From: Gardnerella leopoldii
GTDB lineage: Bacteria; Actinomycetota; Actinomycetes; Actinomycetales; Bifidobacteriaceae
DNA length: 64,000 nucleotides
Assembly: GCF_003293675.1 (NCBI RefSeq)
Contig: NZ_CP029984.1
Span: forward strand, 496,043-560,042
Direction: 5' to 3'
Shown in pieces: positions 46,452 to 54,536 of the stretch. Under the pieces are notes generated by a model. It searched no databases, had not been told where the DNA came from, and was given only the letters and a program-made list of their open reading frames with translations. Position 1 is the first letter of the stretch, and the number at the start of each line of letters is the position of its first letter. The position numbers and the translations under genes are program-made.

Positions 46452-46589
46452 ATGGTCAGAAATACGAAGCAAACTTCTAAATCTGTTGCTTCTAAAGCTA
46501 GTAAAGTTTTGCATGATGGTAGATTTAGTAAAATTTCTAAGTCCGTTGCTGGAAGTGCTTTATCTCAAACTAAAAAAAGTTCTAAATAA
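46452..46589 (+). CDS. Small basic conserved protein (45 residues)
   Basis: The peptide starts MVRNTKQTSKSVASKASKVL and ends SVAGSALSQTKKSSK. It is almost entirely Lys/Ser/Ala with two repeated SKSVA...SK segments. It has a strong ribosome-binding site (GAAGGGGG, 46438-46444) and its own terminator, so it is very likely expressed. Similar short Lys/Ser/Ala-rich proteins ending in SALSQ occur widely in bacteria and have no known function. Its charge suggests nucleic-acid binding, but that is inference. An upstream in-frame start at 46389 lacks a ribosome-binding site. Confidence 0.75.
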   Translation: MVRNTKQTSKSVASKASKVLHDGRFSKISKSVAGSALSQTKKSSK

Positions 46590-46616
46590 AGCAATTTGCA
46601 TAATTGATTAGCTAGG

Positions 46617-46656
46617 GGGAGCTAATTCTTATATGAGTTAGCTCCCTTAATGAGTT
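46617..46656 (+). terminator. Terminator of the small basic protein gene
   Basis: GGGAGCTAA (46617-46625) pairs perfectly with TTAGCTCCC (46638-46646). TTAATGAGTTTTT follows. Confidence 0.75.
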
Positions 46657-46709
46657 TTTAGTAATGGATTAAAAGAAAATCGACTGAAAGCCTTTAAGCG
46701 GGAACATAA

Positions 46710-46757
46710 GAAAGCCTACCTAGTGCGCATTGCATGAAGTAGGCTTTCCTTGTTTTT
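46710..46757 (+). terminator. Second strong terminator without an obvious upstream gene
   Basis: A perfect 10-bp stem (GAAAGCCTAC at 46710-46719, GTAGGCTTTC at 46739-46748) has a 19-nt loop and is followed by CTTGTTTTT on the plus strand. It may back up the preceding terminator or end a small RNA. Confidence 0.7.
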
Positions 46758-46953
46758 GGTGATTACAGTGGTATTTGCCAAGCCATATTACTTTCAGACA
46801 TTTTATCTAAAAGTTATTCGAATGGGGCTTGCTATATTCCAAATACTGAGCAATATATACACAAGCAATGCTTGAGGAAGCGTATGAGCTTGGTAAAACA
46901 CAAAAAAATTATTATGTTTAGTGGCGTAAATAAATAAGACATGAATTATATTA
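46758..46953. other. Non-coding AT-rich spacer at the end of the restriction operon
   Basis: No supported gene was found. A short open stretch (46868-46920) could encode a peptide with a MLEEAYELGKTQ-like sequence. It has no ribosome-binding site and may be chance or a gene remnant. Confidence 0.5.
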
Positions 46954-48063
46954 TTATGAAAAAGTTGCTTTTAGAATGCGAGTAAATACATATTCATTGA
47001 CAAATTTATCAAGTTCTCTAGCATTTTGTAAGTTACTTGAATACGACAATAAAGCTTTTAAGCATTCCTGTTCATCGATTCTTTTTCTATCATCATTATC
47101 TAAGCTATTTATCAATTTACTAAATGACTTTGATATTAGTTGATTTACAACTTCTTTCGTTAATGCTTTATATTCTATAAAAGCATCAAACCTACTGTAT
47201 ATGGCATCACCTAAGACTCGTTTAATTTGACCCTCATTTGTAAAATTCGAAGTACAGAAAATTATGCTATTTTTTAAATTCACTTGGTAATTCTTATCTT
47301 CAAATTTTCCTTCGTCGAACATCTGATAAAATGCACTGTAAAACATATTGTTGGGTTTATCAAACTCATCAAACAGAATAACATTGCTTTCTCTTTCCAA
47401 AAGGTCTCTTGAAAGGGAAGATGAGTTGTGACTTGCACCAAAAATATAATCAGCAAACGAATTAGTGTGAAACATAGAGAACTGTTTCCTAAATAAATGT
47501 TGACCAAGTACTGATGACAACAATTTTGCTGTTTCTGTTTTTCCAACTCCTGCTGGTCCATACAACATTAATACTATAGGTTTTCCCTTATTATAGTTTT
47601 TGGCAAGCTGGTATAAATTCACAAGCAACTTATTTTTTGCTGTTTCCTGTCCTAAAATTTCAGAAGTGAACTTGTTGGCAAATATCTTTAGCGTTTTAGT
47701 TTGAATATTTTTGTACAAATAGTTATCTCTACCTATTTTTTCGTAAACCTCTTCTAATTGACTTACGACGCTAGATGGAGGATTTTGAAAGTATATATTT
47801 TCAATTGAAAACTCATCCAATAGCGTTATAAGACCATTCAGTCCACTGTCAGATAGTAGAGCATATTCTTCTGTAGTTGCAATCACATTTTTAAAGCTTC
47901 GCTTTTTTCTGTTCTCCTTTGTTTTATTAGGGTAATCCACATAGAAATTGTGTCTTTCGCGATCTGATATTTCCACTAATTTTGTAAGCGTTTTAGGTCT
48001 TATACCTTCGGGAAGAATTTCATCAAAAGCTTTGCGTGGGCCATAATAAATCTTAATTTTCAT
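46954..48063 (-). CDS. ClpB-like AAA+ ATPase associated with the type III restriction operon
   Basis: 369 residues. An N-terminal region of about 130 residues is unlike Clp proteins. The AAA+ domain follows: LGQETAKNKLLVNLYQLA (the ClpA/B-type linker), Walker A GPAGVGKTETAK (169-180), and Walker B VILFDEFDKP (228-237). A sensor-1-like SIIFCTSNF and an arginine-finger-like AIYSRFDAFI complete it. It lacks the protease-binding and N domains of Clp chaperones. It overlaps the upstream DUF6414-like gene by 11 bases and is the last gene of the leftward operon. Its role is unknown; a remodelling or sensing activity within a defence system is plausible. Confidence 0.8.
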   Translation of the reverse strand: MKIKIYYGPRKAFDEILPEGIRPKTLTKLVEISDRERHNFYVDYPNKTKENRKKRSFKNVIATTEEYALLSDSGLNGLITLLDEFSIENIYFQNPPSSVVSQLEEVYEKIGRDNYLYKNIQTKTLKIFANKFTSEILGQETAKNKLLVNLYQLAKNYNKGKPIVLMLYGPAGVGKTETAKLLSSVLGQHLFRKQFSMFHTNSFADYIFGASHNSSSLSRDLLERESNVILFDEFDKPNNMFYSAFYQMFDEGKFEDKNYQVNLKNSIIFCTSNFTNEGQIKRVLGDAIYSRFDAFIEYKALTKEVVNQLISKSFSKLINSLDNDDRKRIDEQECLKALLSYSSNLQNARELDKFVNEYVFTRILKATFS

Positions 48064-48832
48064 ATGCTACTCCCGCAAAAAGAACGTCATAAACATCAAC
48101 ACTATCAGTTGATTCTTTTGTATTGTTCTCAATTGCTAGCTCATATGCGTCAATTTTCTTTTCTTCCATTTGGAATTCATTATTAATATCCAACTGATTT
48201 ATAGACGTCCTTCCAACTTTAACGCCGTGATACGTGAGATTCATTTTAACTAAATCAGCTAGTGAATAGGCATTTCTGAAAGAAGCTAAATTAAAACGCA
48301 AAATAATTTTATTATCGTTGAAATTCAAAAGCATTTCATAGTAACCTTTACCTCTCGTTAATGCTTCATCCATCATTGGAATATTAAGTTTAAAATCACC
48401 AGCGTCTAGCTTTCCTTCAGTCATAGCCATGTATGGTGTTATTAATTTAAAATAAGATAACGAATTAGGATATGCATATACTAAGGAATTATTAAATTTT
48501 TGTATCTTGTTCTCTCTGTACGCAAAATCTAAATAATCAGATAATACATCATTAGTAAAAATTTGATTTACTATTTTTTCAGCCCTACGATTAAGCTCTC
48601 CTTTAACCCCAATATTTGCATGCAAACTAAAAGGCCAAAATGGAAATTTAATACCCGCAGATGTGTCTCCATTTAATGATTCAGCATTATTGTTACTTGA
48701 AGCATTTTTAATCTCATTAATCACTTTTCCCTTATTTATGATACACAATAAGTCTGTAGCTGCTTCTTCATCGAAATAGATCACTTTTAAGAAGGATATA
48801 TTATTTGTATCATTGCTTGCACATTTTGCCAT
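48053..48832 (-). CDS. DUF6414-like protein in the type III restriction operon
   Basis: 259 residues with no catalytic motif that I can recognise. The opening FLKVIYFDEEAATDLLCIIN, the Asn/Ser-rich stretch and the following GIKFPFWPFSLHANIGVKGEL recall DUF6414 proteins, which begin with a FLYLDE-like strand. The rest is mixed alpha/beta without membrane helices. It starts 2 bases after the stop of the restriction-subunit gene and overlaps the AAA+ gene. The three are almost certainly made together. Family assignment is by resemblance and should be tested. Confidence 0.55.
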   Translation of the reverse strand: MAKCASNDTNNISFLKVIYFDEEAATDLLCIINKGKVINEIKNASSNNNAESLNGDTSAGIKFPFWPFSLHANIGVKGELNRRAEKIVNQIFTNDVLSDYLDFAYRENKIQKFNNSLVYAYPNSLSYFKLITPYMAMTEGKLDAGDFKLNIPMMDEALTRGKGYYEMLLNFNDNKIILRFNLASFRNAYSLADLVKMNLTYHGVKVGRTSINQLDINNEFQMEEKKIDAYELAIENNTKESTDSVDVYDVLFAGVAYEN

Positions 48833-48834
48833 TA

Positions 48835-51048
48835 TTAAAACCTATCTTTGATCGGCACCCAGTTCTCGTCTGCCATATCTTCAGCAAATACCGTGTTATT
48901 GATATAAAGTTCACCATCTTTATCTCGTACAAAACCCCAGTTAAGTTTTTTAGCTTGAGCATACTGTTTAAAAGCGTTGAACTTATTCTCAATCTGCTTG
49001 TCAATATTCTTATCTTGTCCTCTAGCTTCTCCGCCTTTGGTTTCAATTACCCAAATAGAACCGTCTTTCTTCTTAGCAATATAGTCTGCATAGAAGAGCC
49101 ATTGATGTTGCAAGCCATCGATGTAAACGATAGAGAAATATTGCTGACCTGTATCACCGTTTTTATAAACCCAATCAATATCATCTCGCGTTTCACAATA
49201 CTTCTCAAACAGCATCTCAGATGTTGAACGTATGATACTTGTTGCATATCCTGAAGTGTATTCACGGTAAGCGTTGGTGAGGTATTCTACTTCATTTTTG
49301 ACACCCGGATCATACTTAAAGAAATCCTGCTCAGGAATCTTGAAAGTAGACGTTTTAGGCGCAAGCTTCAGTTCTTGCTGTACAGACATTTTAGCTGTAA
49401 CAGCTCTAAATTCCTCTTTCAAAAGATGCTCATTATTAACAACAAAAGCATAAAAGTCGGCTGTAGGAAGGCTAATAAGTTTTTGCTTATTATTACCACC
49501 TTTACGGAATAAGCGTTCCAGAATGACTTTTACTTTGACAGTTGACATACCAATCGTGCTTTTAATCGCATCTACACTATGTAAAAGTTCAATACCGTGC
49601 TTATGTGTATCAACACGCTTTCTAACCATATGGTATGTGGTAGCTTCTGCTACTGATGCTGTTTTAATGAACTTACCGTATAAGGCAGAGCTGAGTATTT
49701 CATTACCAAAAACATACCCTGCAGCTTCTAAACGTGTGAGGTTTGCTTGCTTATCGTTTGTGAGCTTGTATTTTTCAACGAGGAAAGTATAAATCTTTTG
49801 CAACACTTCACGTTCACCTAAACCGTTAAAGTCAAGGTCACGGACTTGCTTTTCTAGCGTGAATGTCTTGCATTTATCTTTGAGAAACAGGCGTCTTGTT
49901 TCGTAGGCTTTATCCATTGAAGAGAGTAGTCCTGCCTTGTATTTCTCATCAAAAGTATAAACATAGCAGAAATCAAGCAAGTCATCATCATAGTGTCTTG
50001 CTTCTGGCATACGGCGTATACGTCCGATTGTTTGTATTTCAAAGGATTCGCTCATGCCTTCACGAAGCTTTACGAGTATTTTCGCACGAGGACAATCCCA
50101 GCCAGTGGATATTGCCTGTTTCATAAGAAGGAATACAGGAATGCCGTCATTCTCAGTTAGATCATCAGGTAGGTCTTTCTTATCCTCACTCATCCACTTG
50201 CTGACCATACCGTTTTCATACGTGTAACCCATGGACCCAAGCTTTGCTTCTACTGCTTCAATCGTTTCAGGCTTACCATTTGGGAACTGAATCAACACAA
50301 GTGGGCGTATTGTTTTACCAATTGATTTATACCTGTCAGCTATCTCTTTGCGCTTACTATCAGCTAGATCAAGCAAAGTATCATAATCATCATCAATATT
50401 GAGATTTTCTTTGAGACCCTCATTAACATAAAGTGCTTTTGTAATAAGACCTGCGTCAATAACATCAAGCTCATCAATCTCAAAAAACTCATATCGTTTG
50501 TTTTCAACAGCCGTGGCACTGACGCGAATAGTATGTTTAGCAGCAAAAGCATCAATAATCGTTCTAGCTTTTGCAGTGTTATTGGAGTGTTCCTCGTCGA
50601 TAATAACAATAAACTCTATACCTGAGCGATGTGCTTCCGCGATACGGTCGAAAAGATTTTTACGTTCACTATCACGAATAGCAGTGTTACCCTTCTTAGT
50701 AACCAGCTCCCAGTTGATGAAAGTCGTTGAACTTTCAGGAAATCCGCCTAAAAGTGCGTCAAATAAATTCTGTGTCTTTCTACCCGGAGAAAGCTTCTGC
50801 ATCTTCTTACGACTTTGCTCTTCAAGGTCTCCTTTACCCGGGCATAGCCAAATAAAAGCAGTTTTCTTATCAACATTACTTAAATATTCATCAACATAGT
50901 CAATAAGAATAATTGTTTTACCTGAACCAGTAGGAGCTTTCATGACTACAGTTTCTTTAGCATCAGACTTAGTAGTTAAATCTATTAAACGGATTACGGC
51001 TTTTTCTTGAAATTCAAATAAATTGATTGTAAGTCCAGGATTTACCAT
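48835..51048 (-). CDS. Type III restriction endonuclease subunit (Res)
   Basis: A 737-residue SF2 translocase-nuclease. It has Walker A APTGSGKTIILIDY (38-51), the DEAH-like box IIDEEHSN, motif III SATAVENKR, and motifs V/VI in TGWDCPRAKILVKLREG and QTIGRIRRMPE. The C-terminal PD-(D/E)XK nuclease is visible as the aspartate in YADYIAKK followed by WVIETKGGEARGQD. It acts with Mod to cut DNA between opposed unmethylated sites. It is somewhat short for Res, which is often over 900 residues, but all key motifs are present. Its ATG overlaps the mod stop by 7 bases. Confidence 0.92.
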   Translation of the reverse strand: MVNPGLTINLFEFQEKAVIRLIDLTTKSDAKETVVMKAPTGSGKTIILIDYVDEYLSNVDKKTAFIWLCPGKGDLEEQSRKKMQKLSPGRKTQNLFDALLGGFPESSTTFINWELVTKKGNTAIRDSERKNLFDRIAEAHRSGIEFIVIIDEEHSNNTAKARTIIDAFAAKHTIRVSATAVENKRYEFFEIDELDVIDAGLITKALYVNEGLKENLNIDDDYDTLLDLADSKRKEIADRYKSIGKTIRPLVLIQFPNGKPETIEAVEAKLGSMGYTYENGMVSKWMSEDKKDLPDDLTENDGIPVFLLMKQAISTGWDCPRAKILVKLREGMSESFEIQTIGRIRRMPEARHYDDDLLDFCYVYTFDEKYKAGLLSSMDKAYETRRLFLKDKCKTFTLEKQVRDLDFNGLGEREVLQKIYTFLVEKYKLTNDKQANLTRLEAAGYVFGNEILSSALYGKFIKTASVAEATTYHMVRKRVDTHKHGIELLHSVDAIKSTIGMSTVKVKVILERLFRKGGNNKQKLISLPTADFYAFVVNNEHLLKEEFRAVTAKMSVQQELKLAPKTSTFKIPEQDFFKYDPGVKNEVEYLTNAYREYTSGYATSIIRSTSEMLFEKYCETRDDIDWVYKNGDTGQQYFSIVYIDGLQHQWLFYADYIAKKKDGSIWVIETKGGEARGQDKNIDKQIENKFNAFKQYAQAKKLNWGFVRDKDGELYINNTVFAEDMADENWVPIKDRF

Positions 51049-52838
51049 GCTTCACCAACCTCCTTCAGCTCATACTCGAAGTAGTAATCAGGAATAATAT
51101 GAATATCCGTGTTACTAAAGAGAGCATTCTGCTCAGACGTAAAGAGAACGTTATGAGAAACATAAATCGCTTTTACATCCTCATAATTAGACCAGTTCTT
51201 AGCAAGCTCGTCAGCTTGTTCATCGGTTAAAACAATGAGATAGTGCTTGTTATCCAATGTAATACCATTTTCAAGTTCTACCATCTCTTTGATGTGAGAA
51301 AGGAGTTCTTCACTCACATCATCTGCATCTTTGGGAATAAAGTCAGTCTTGAAGTATTTGAGGTTTGCAGGGATGCCTTCTACATCTGCATATCCATGAA
51401 TCACACGCTTAATACGCTCATAAGTAACTTCTTCACAAATATTATTCTCGTTATTCGTGCAAAGAATAAACTTACGATTCCCACCATCTTCCTTGTTAAG
51501 CTCAAGAACAGCTTGAGCAGTAGTACCACTGCCTGCGAAGAAGTCGAGGATAGTAGGATTTTTGCCTACATAGATAGATAGCAGATATTCTATCATGCTC
51601 AAGTTCTTAGGATTGCTAAAAGTAGCATTTCTTCCCATCACAGCTGAAAGAGTATTCGTGCCATCGTTTGTAGAGTATTCGATAATACTTCTTGAATTTC
51701 TTTCTTCAATAGAGGAATAGAACAAGTTTCCAGAAATATTTTCAACAGATTCTTTAGGAATGAAAGTTCGTTTTTTTACTGTATAACGACCTGCTTTTCC
51801 TGTTATTACAATATTGTCAGATTCTGCATTAAATTTTTCTAAAGACCACGTCCAGCATCCCAATTTGCCACGCACTTTTGGAGGTATAATGGCGACATAA
51901 CCATCATTCAGTAAGTTGGAGCTGTGTTTGTATATTATGCTTTCATCATTAGATTCTTTAACAAGAGAAATATCGTAGTCAGATACTGCTTTTTTAACCC
52001 CAGTAGATGGATTAAAATACACAGTGTATCCAAGGTTTGGACGAGCACTTAATACGCCACCCTCACCACGTGTAGTAATAGAATCATTGACATAGTAGTA
52101 TCTGCCATTTTCCTCGTATACTGGTCGTAACTTTTTTTCCTTTCGTACTAATGTTGGCAACACTTTGGTTCCGTTTATAAATCTAGACTTCTTCCTATAT
52201 GTGACTATGTACTCATGATTCTTTTGTATATCTAACGTATCATTTTTTGCATTAAGTTTATTCTGAATAATGATACCTAAAAAGTTATCCATACCAAAAA
52301 TTTCATCACATAACAACTTAAGCTGTGCAATTTCATTATCGTCAATTGAAATGAAGATAACTCCCTCATCAGAAAGCAGTCGCTTTGCTATCTCTAGTCG
52401 TTCGCTCATAAAAGATAGCCATTTTGAGTGAGAATATCCATCGTTTTTATCAATAAATGCATCATCGTAAATAAAGTCTTGGTTGCCAGTGTTATAAGGT
52501 GGATCAATATAGATTACATCAATCTTTTCTGTATGTGTTTTCTCAAGCAACTTCAAGCTGTGAAGGTTGTCGCCTTCCAAGAGAAAGTTATAAGCATTTT
52601 CATCAGTTGCTTTAATTTCACGCTCTTTTACTTCAGTGAACACAGGTATATTGTCTTGCATCATACGGTCGACTTCTTCTTCGTGCTTTTCCCAAACAAG
52701 ACCGTATTTCTTTGAGTTGAGCTCATTCTCAATCTCATCAAGAGCAATAAGAGTTTCATCATCGTCTTTATGCTCTTCTTTAATCTTATTCAAAAACTCA
52801 AGCATTCTTTGGCGTTTTTGTTGCGATAAATTTGCCAC
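51042..52838 (-). CDS. Type III adenine-N6 DNA methyltransferase (Mod)
   Basis: 598 residues. Motif IV DPPY (112-115, in IYIDPPYNTGNQDF) precedes motif I FFAGSGTTAQAV (about 433-444), the beta-class order of type III Mod proteins. Residues 180-420 are the target-recognition region and should be the most variable part. The start is GTG at 52838, directed by TAGGAGG a few bases upstream. It is the first gene of a leftward operon with res, a DUF6414-like gene and an AAA+ gene. It probably modifies adenine in a short asymmetric site. Confidence 0.93.
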   Translation of the reverse strand: MANLSQQKRQRMLEFLNKIKEEHKDDDETLIALDEIENELNSKKYGLVWEKHEEEVDRMMQDNIPVFTEVKEREIKATDENAYNFLLEGDNLHSLKLLEKTHTEKIDVIYIDPPYNTGNQDFIYDDAFIDKNDGYSHSKWLSFMSERLEIAKRLLSDEGVIFISIDDNEIAQLKLLCDEIFGMDNFLGIIIQNKLNAKNDTLDIQKNHEYIVTYRKKSRFINGTKVLPTLVRKEKKLRPVYEENGRYYYVNDSITTRGEGGVLSARPNLGYTVYFNPSTGVKKAVSDYDISLVKESNDESIIYKHSSNLLNDGYVAIIPPKVRGKLGCWTWSLEKFNAESDNIVITGKAGRYTVKKRTFIPKESVENISGNLFYSSIEERNSRSIIEYSTNDGTNTLSAVMGRNATFSNPKNLSMIEYLLSIYVGKNPTILDFFAGSGTTAQAVLELNKEDGGNRKFILCTNNENNICEEVTYERIKRVIHGYADVEGIPANLKYFKTDFIPKDADDVSEELLSHIKEMVELENGITLDNKHYLIVLTDEQADELAKNWSNYEDVKAIYVSHNVLFTSEQNALFSNTDIHIIPDYYFEYELKEVGEAW

Positions 52839-53203
52839 TATATCCTCCTACGCTATGATTCAATTCTATCGTTTAGTGTGCAATTAAATTCGAAACATGT
52901 GTTTTCTACTTTTTCAACGAGATATATTTATATACGTGTATTGTTTTTTATGATTCCATAAAGAATATTAATCATTTTCATTAATGCTTTATTGTAAATA
53001 TATTCTTCAACAATGGTGTACATGAATTGTTTGAATTAGCTGACATACATATACTCACATGTTTGAACGAATAAATAATATAAAATCTTGTGTTCACATT
53101 TTCCCAACAGTCGAGTAAATATAATTGAATATTTTCTCTTTCTGTTATCAATGGGAAAAGATTTTTGAAGAATAAGTAATAATTATTTTACGTTTGTCTT
53201 ATC
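52839..53203. other. AT-rich divergent intergenic region upstream of mod
   Basis: It must hold the leftward mod promoter. TTTTCCCA (53099-53106) and TGGGAAAA (53152-53159) form an 8-bp inverted repeat, with ACAG/CTGT pairing inside. No coding region is supported. Confidence 0.5.
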
Positions 53204-53212
53204 TGATATGCT
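53204..53212 (+). promoter_or_regulatory. Extended -10 promoter of the small structured RNA
   Basis: TGATATGCT is an extended -10 box (TGn plus TATGCT). It predicts a transcript start at about 53218-53219, exactly where the terminal stem of the RNA begins. No good -35 box is present, as is usual for extended -10 promoters. Confidence 0.5.
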
Positions 53213-53218
53213 CTTTAT

Positions 53219-53288
53219 GGAAGCTGGGGCTCCTCTTACCCTTGACCCTTAAAAGGGTAGGTTTGGGGGAATGACCAGCTTCCTTTTT
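53219..53288 (+). ncRNA. Candidate small structured RNA upstream of the DUF3800 gene
   Basis: A closed terminal stem is formed by GGAAGCTGG (53219-53227) and CCAGCTTCC (53275-53283), a perfect 9 bp. Inside, TCC/GGA can extend it (31-33 with 68-70), and a 7-bp hairpin TACCCTT/AAGGGTA (53237-53243, 53253-53259) caps it. The right arm runs into TTTTTAG, giving a self-contained terminator. The small GC-rich element stands out in an AT-rich spacer. Structured RNAs called DUF3800 motifs have been described beside DUF3800 genes in several bacteria. I could not assign this one to a numbered motif. Confidence 0.65.
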
Positions 53289-53487
53289 AGCTTAGCGCAC
53301 TTAATTTTCCTTGGTATTTCAACGAAAACTCTGGTTTTTAGACATACTTTTTGCCGATTGCCTCCGCTTGAAATCTTCTATAGTATTATTGCCAGTTTTG
53401 GGACAATTTATGTGAAAATTGAGTATTTATAATAAAATACTTCATTAATAGCAAGAAGACTGTTGTTGCATTTTTTTGGGAGGCAAA

Positions 53488-54066
53488 ATGGATGAAACAA
53501 TAGCTTGGGGAGATGAAAGTACAAAATCCAGCAAATCTGGGATACAGGCATACCACATATGCGCATGCATTTGCAATTTACCAGAGTTTGTTGTGAGAAA
53601 TAAACTGTTAGATGCAACAAAGAAACATGTTAATAAATTGCATTGGCGCGATATGACAATGCGTGAAAAAGAAAAATCTATACGAATTATAGAAAATCTA
53701 GATTTACAATATATTATCGTTTCTATGCCACGAAATTACCTAAATTTGAAACCTGAAAGAGCAAGAAGAAAATGCATGGAAACTTTACTGCAAACATTGG
53801 AATCTCAGTATAAAGTAAATTTACTAATTCTTGAGTCAAGAGAGAAACACCAAAATGCTAAAGATCTTGTATTGCAAAAATATTTGATAAAAAATAAAAC
53901 AATACAGAAATTACAAATTGAATTTAAGAACGGAAAAGATGACGCAAGATTATGGATATCAGATCAAATTCTTGGATTTTATGGGGAACAATTAAATAAA
54001 TATGAAGATCCTACATTGGTAAATCTTATCCAAAAATTCAAAAAGGTTCACGTAAAAAATATCTAG
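53488..54066 (+). CDS. DUF3800 domain protein
   Basis: 192 residues. The N-terminal AWGDESTKSSKSG carries the DES-type acidic motif (Asp9, Glu10) of DUF3800, followed by the hydrophobic strand QAYHICACICNL. Further acidic and charged blocks occur at LESREKHQNAKD and GKDDARLWISDQILGFYGEQ, where the DD and D positions fit an RNase H-like metal site. The biochemical function is not established. GGGAGG at 53478-53483 supports ATG 53488. A promoter-like TATAAT lies near 53433. It has no partner gene on either side except the small RNA upstream and a second structured region downstream. Confidence 0.8.
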   Translation: MDETIAWGDESTKSSKSGIQAYHICACICNLPEFVVRNKLLDATKKHVNKLHWRDMTMREKEKSIRIIENLDLQYIIVSMPRNYLNLKPERARRKCMETLLQTLESQYKVNLLILESREKHQNAKDLVLQKYLIKNKTIQKLQIEFKNGKDDARLWISDQILGFYGEQLNKYEDPTLVNLIQKFKKVHVKNI

Positions 54067-54083
54067 CATACTTAACAAAGCAT

Positions 54084-54112
54084 GTGACAATATTGTCGCA
54101 TACTGATACAAT
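54084..54112 (+). promoter_or_regulatory. Promoter with overlapping palindrome downstream of the DUF3800 gene
   Basis: GTGACA (54084-54089) and TGATACAAT (54104-54112, extended -10) are 17 bp apart. The -35 box overlaps the perfect 12-bp palindrome GACAATATTGTC (54086-54097). A transcript would start near 54119 and run through the structured region. Confidence 0.5.
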
Positions 54113-54140
54113 GAACTTATTGCCTATCTCTTCGGAGGAT

Positions 54141-54268
54141 ATGGAAGTTGGAGCCGGAATTGCCTGAGTATCTTGGGCGCCGGCTCCTGCGATATTTAGA
54201 GTCATGTGCCAAATGCGAAACACTGTTAATATCTCAGCTAAAGAACTGAGCTAGTAACGGTGTTACTA
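54141..54268 (+). ncRNA. Second structured region related to the small RNA
   Basis: ATGGAAGTTGGAGC at its start matches ATGGAAGCTGGGGC of the upstream RNA except for two transitions. GGAGCCGG (54150-54157) pairs with CCGGCTCC (54180-54187). A second domain pairs AACACTGTTA (54219-54228) with TAACGGTGTT (54255-54264) and CTCAG with CTGAG inside it. No coding region covers it. It could be a second RNA, or the 5' leader of the zinc-ribbon gene. Confidence 0.5.
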
Positions 54269-54306
54269 CGGAAGACCTGTTTGCGCTGAAATCACAGTAT
54301 ATTTTA

Positions 54307-54402
54307 GGGTTATGGGCCAAAAAGTGTGTAAAACTAAGCTGATGAGTATTCTTAAAATAGAAGCAACCCGCTTAGCTTTACACACTTTTTGGCCTATAAC
54401 CC
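54307..54402. repeat. 96-bp near-perfect palindromic element
   Basis: Arms of 33 bp (54307-54339 and 54370-54402) match at 31 positions, with the core GGCCAAAAAGTGTGTAAA. The 30-bp centre is unpaired. There is no open reading frame and no clear target-site duplication. It could be a miniature repeat, a transcript end or a transcribed hairpin. Confidence 0.75.
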
Positions 54403-54447
54403 ACATTTGCACTTTACTTAGCATATTTGCGATTGACAATCCCGTAT

Positions 54448-54510
54448 TTGTCTTATAGTCAGTTCGATTGTTATAATTGTTGCGAATTTGCAATGCAATA
54501 GTTGTATTGC
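54448..54510 (+). promoter_or_regulatory. Promoter and inverted repeat of the zinc-ribbon gene
   Basis: TTGTCT (54448-54453) and TATAAT (54472-54477) have 18-bp spacing. Downstream, GCAATA-GTTG-TATTGC (54495-54510) is a perfect inverted repeat in the 5' untranslated region and may be an operator or hairpin. Confidence 0.5.
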
Positions 54511-54536
54511 TTAACAACTGAAGTAGAAGGTGAATT

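Noticed and set aside
46868..46920. Short open stretch encoding a MLEEAYELGKTQ-like peptide
   Set aside because: No ribosome-binding site, very short, and no family recognised; it may be a remnant but cannot be supported as a gene.
53219..54268. 4.5S, RNase P, 6S or tmRNA identity for the structured regions
   Set aside because: None of the diagnostic sequence motifs of these RNAs are present.
46078..54536. Integrative element inserted at tRNA-Leu(TAA)
   Set aside because: No integrase gene and no duplicate of the tRNA 3' end were found at the right side of the accessory region.
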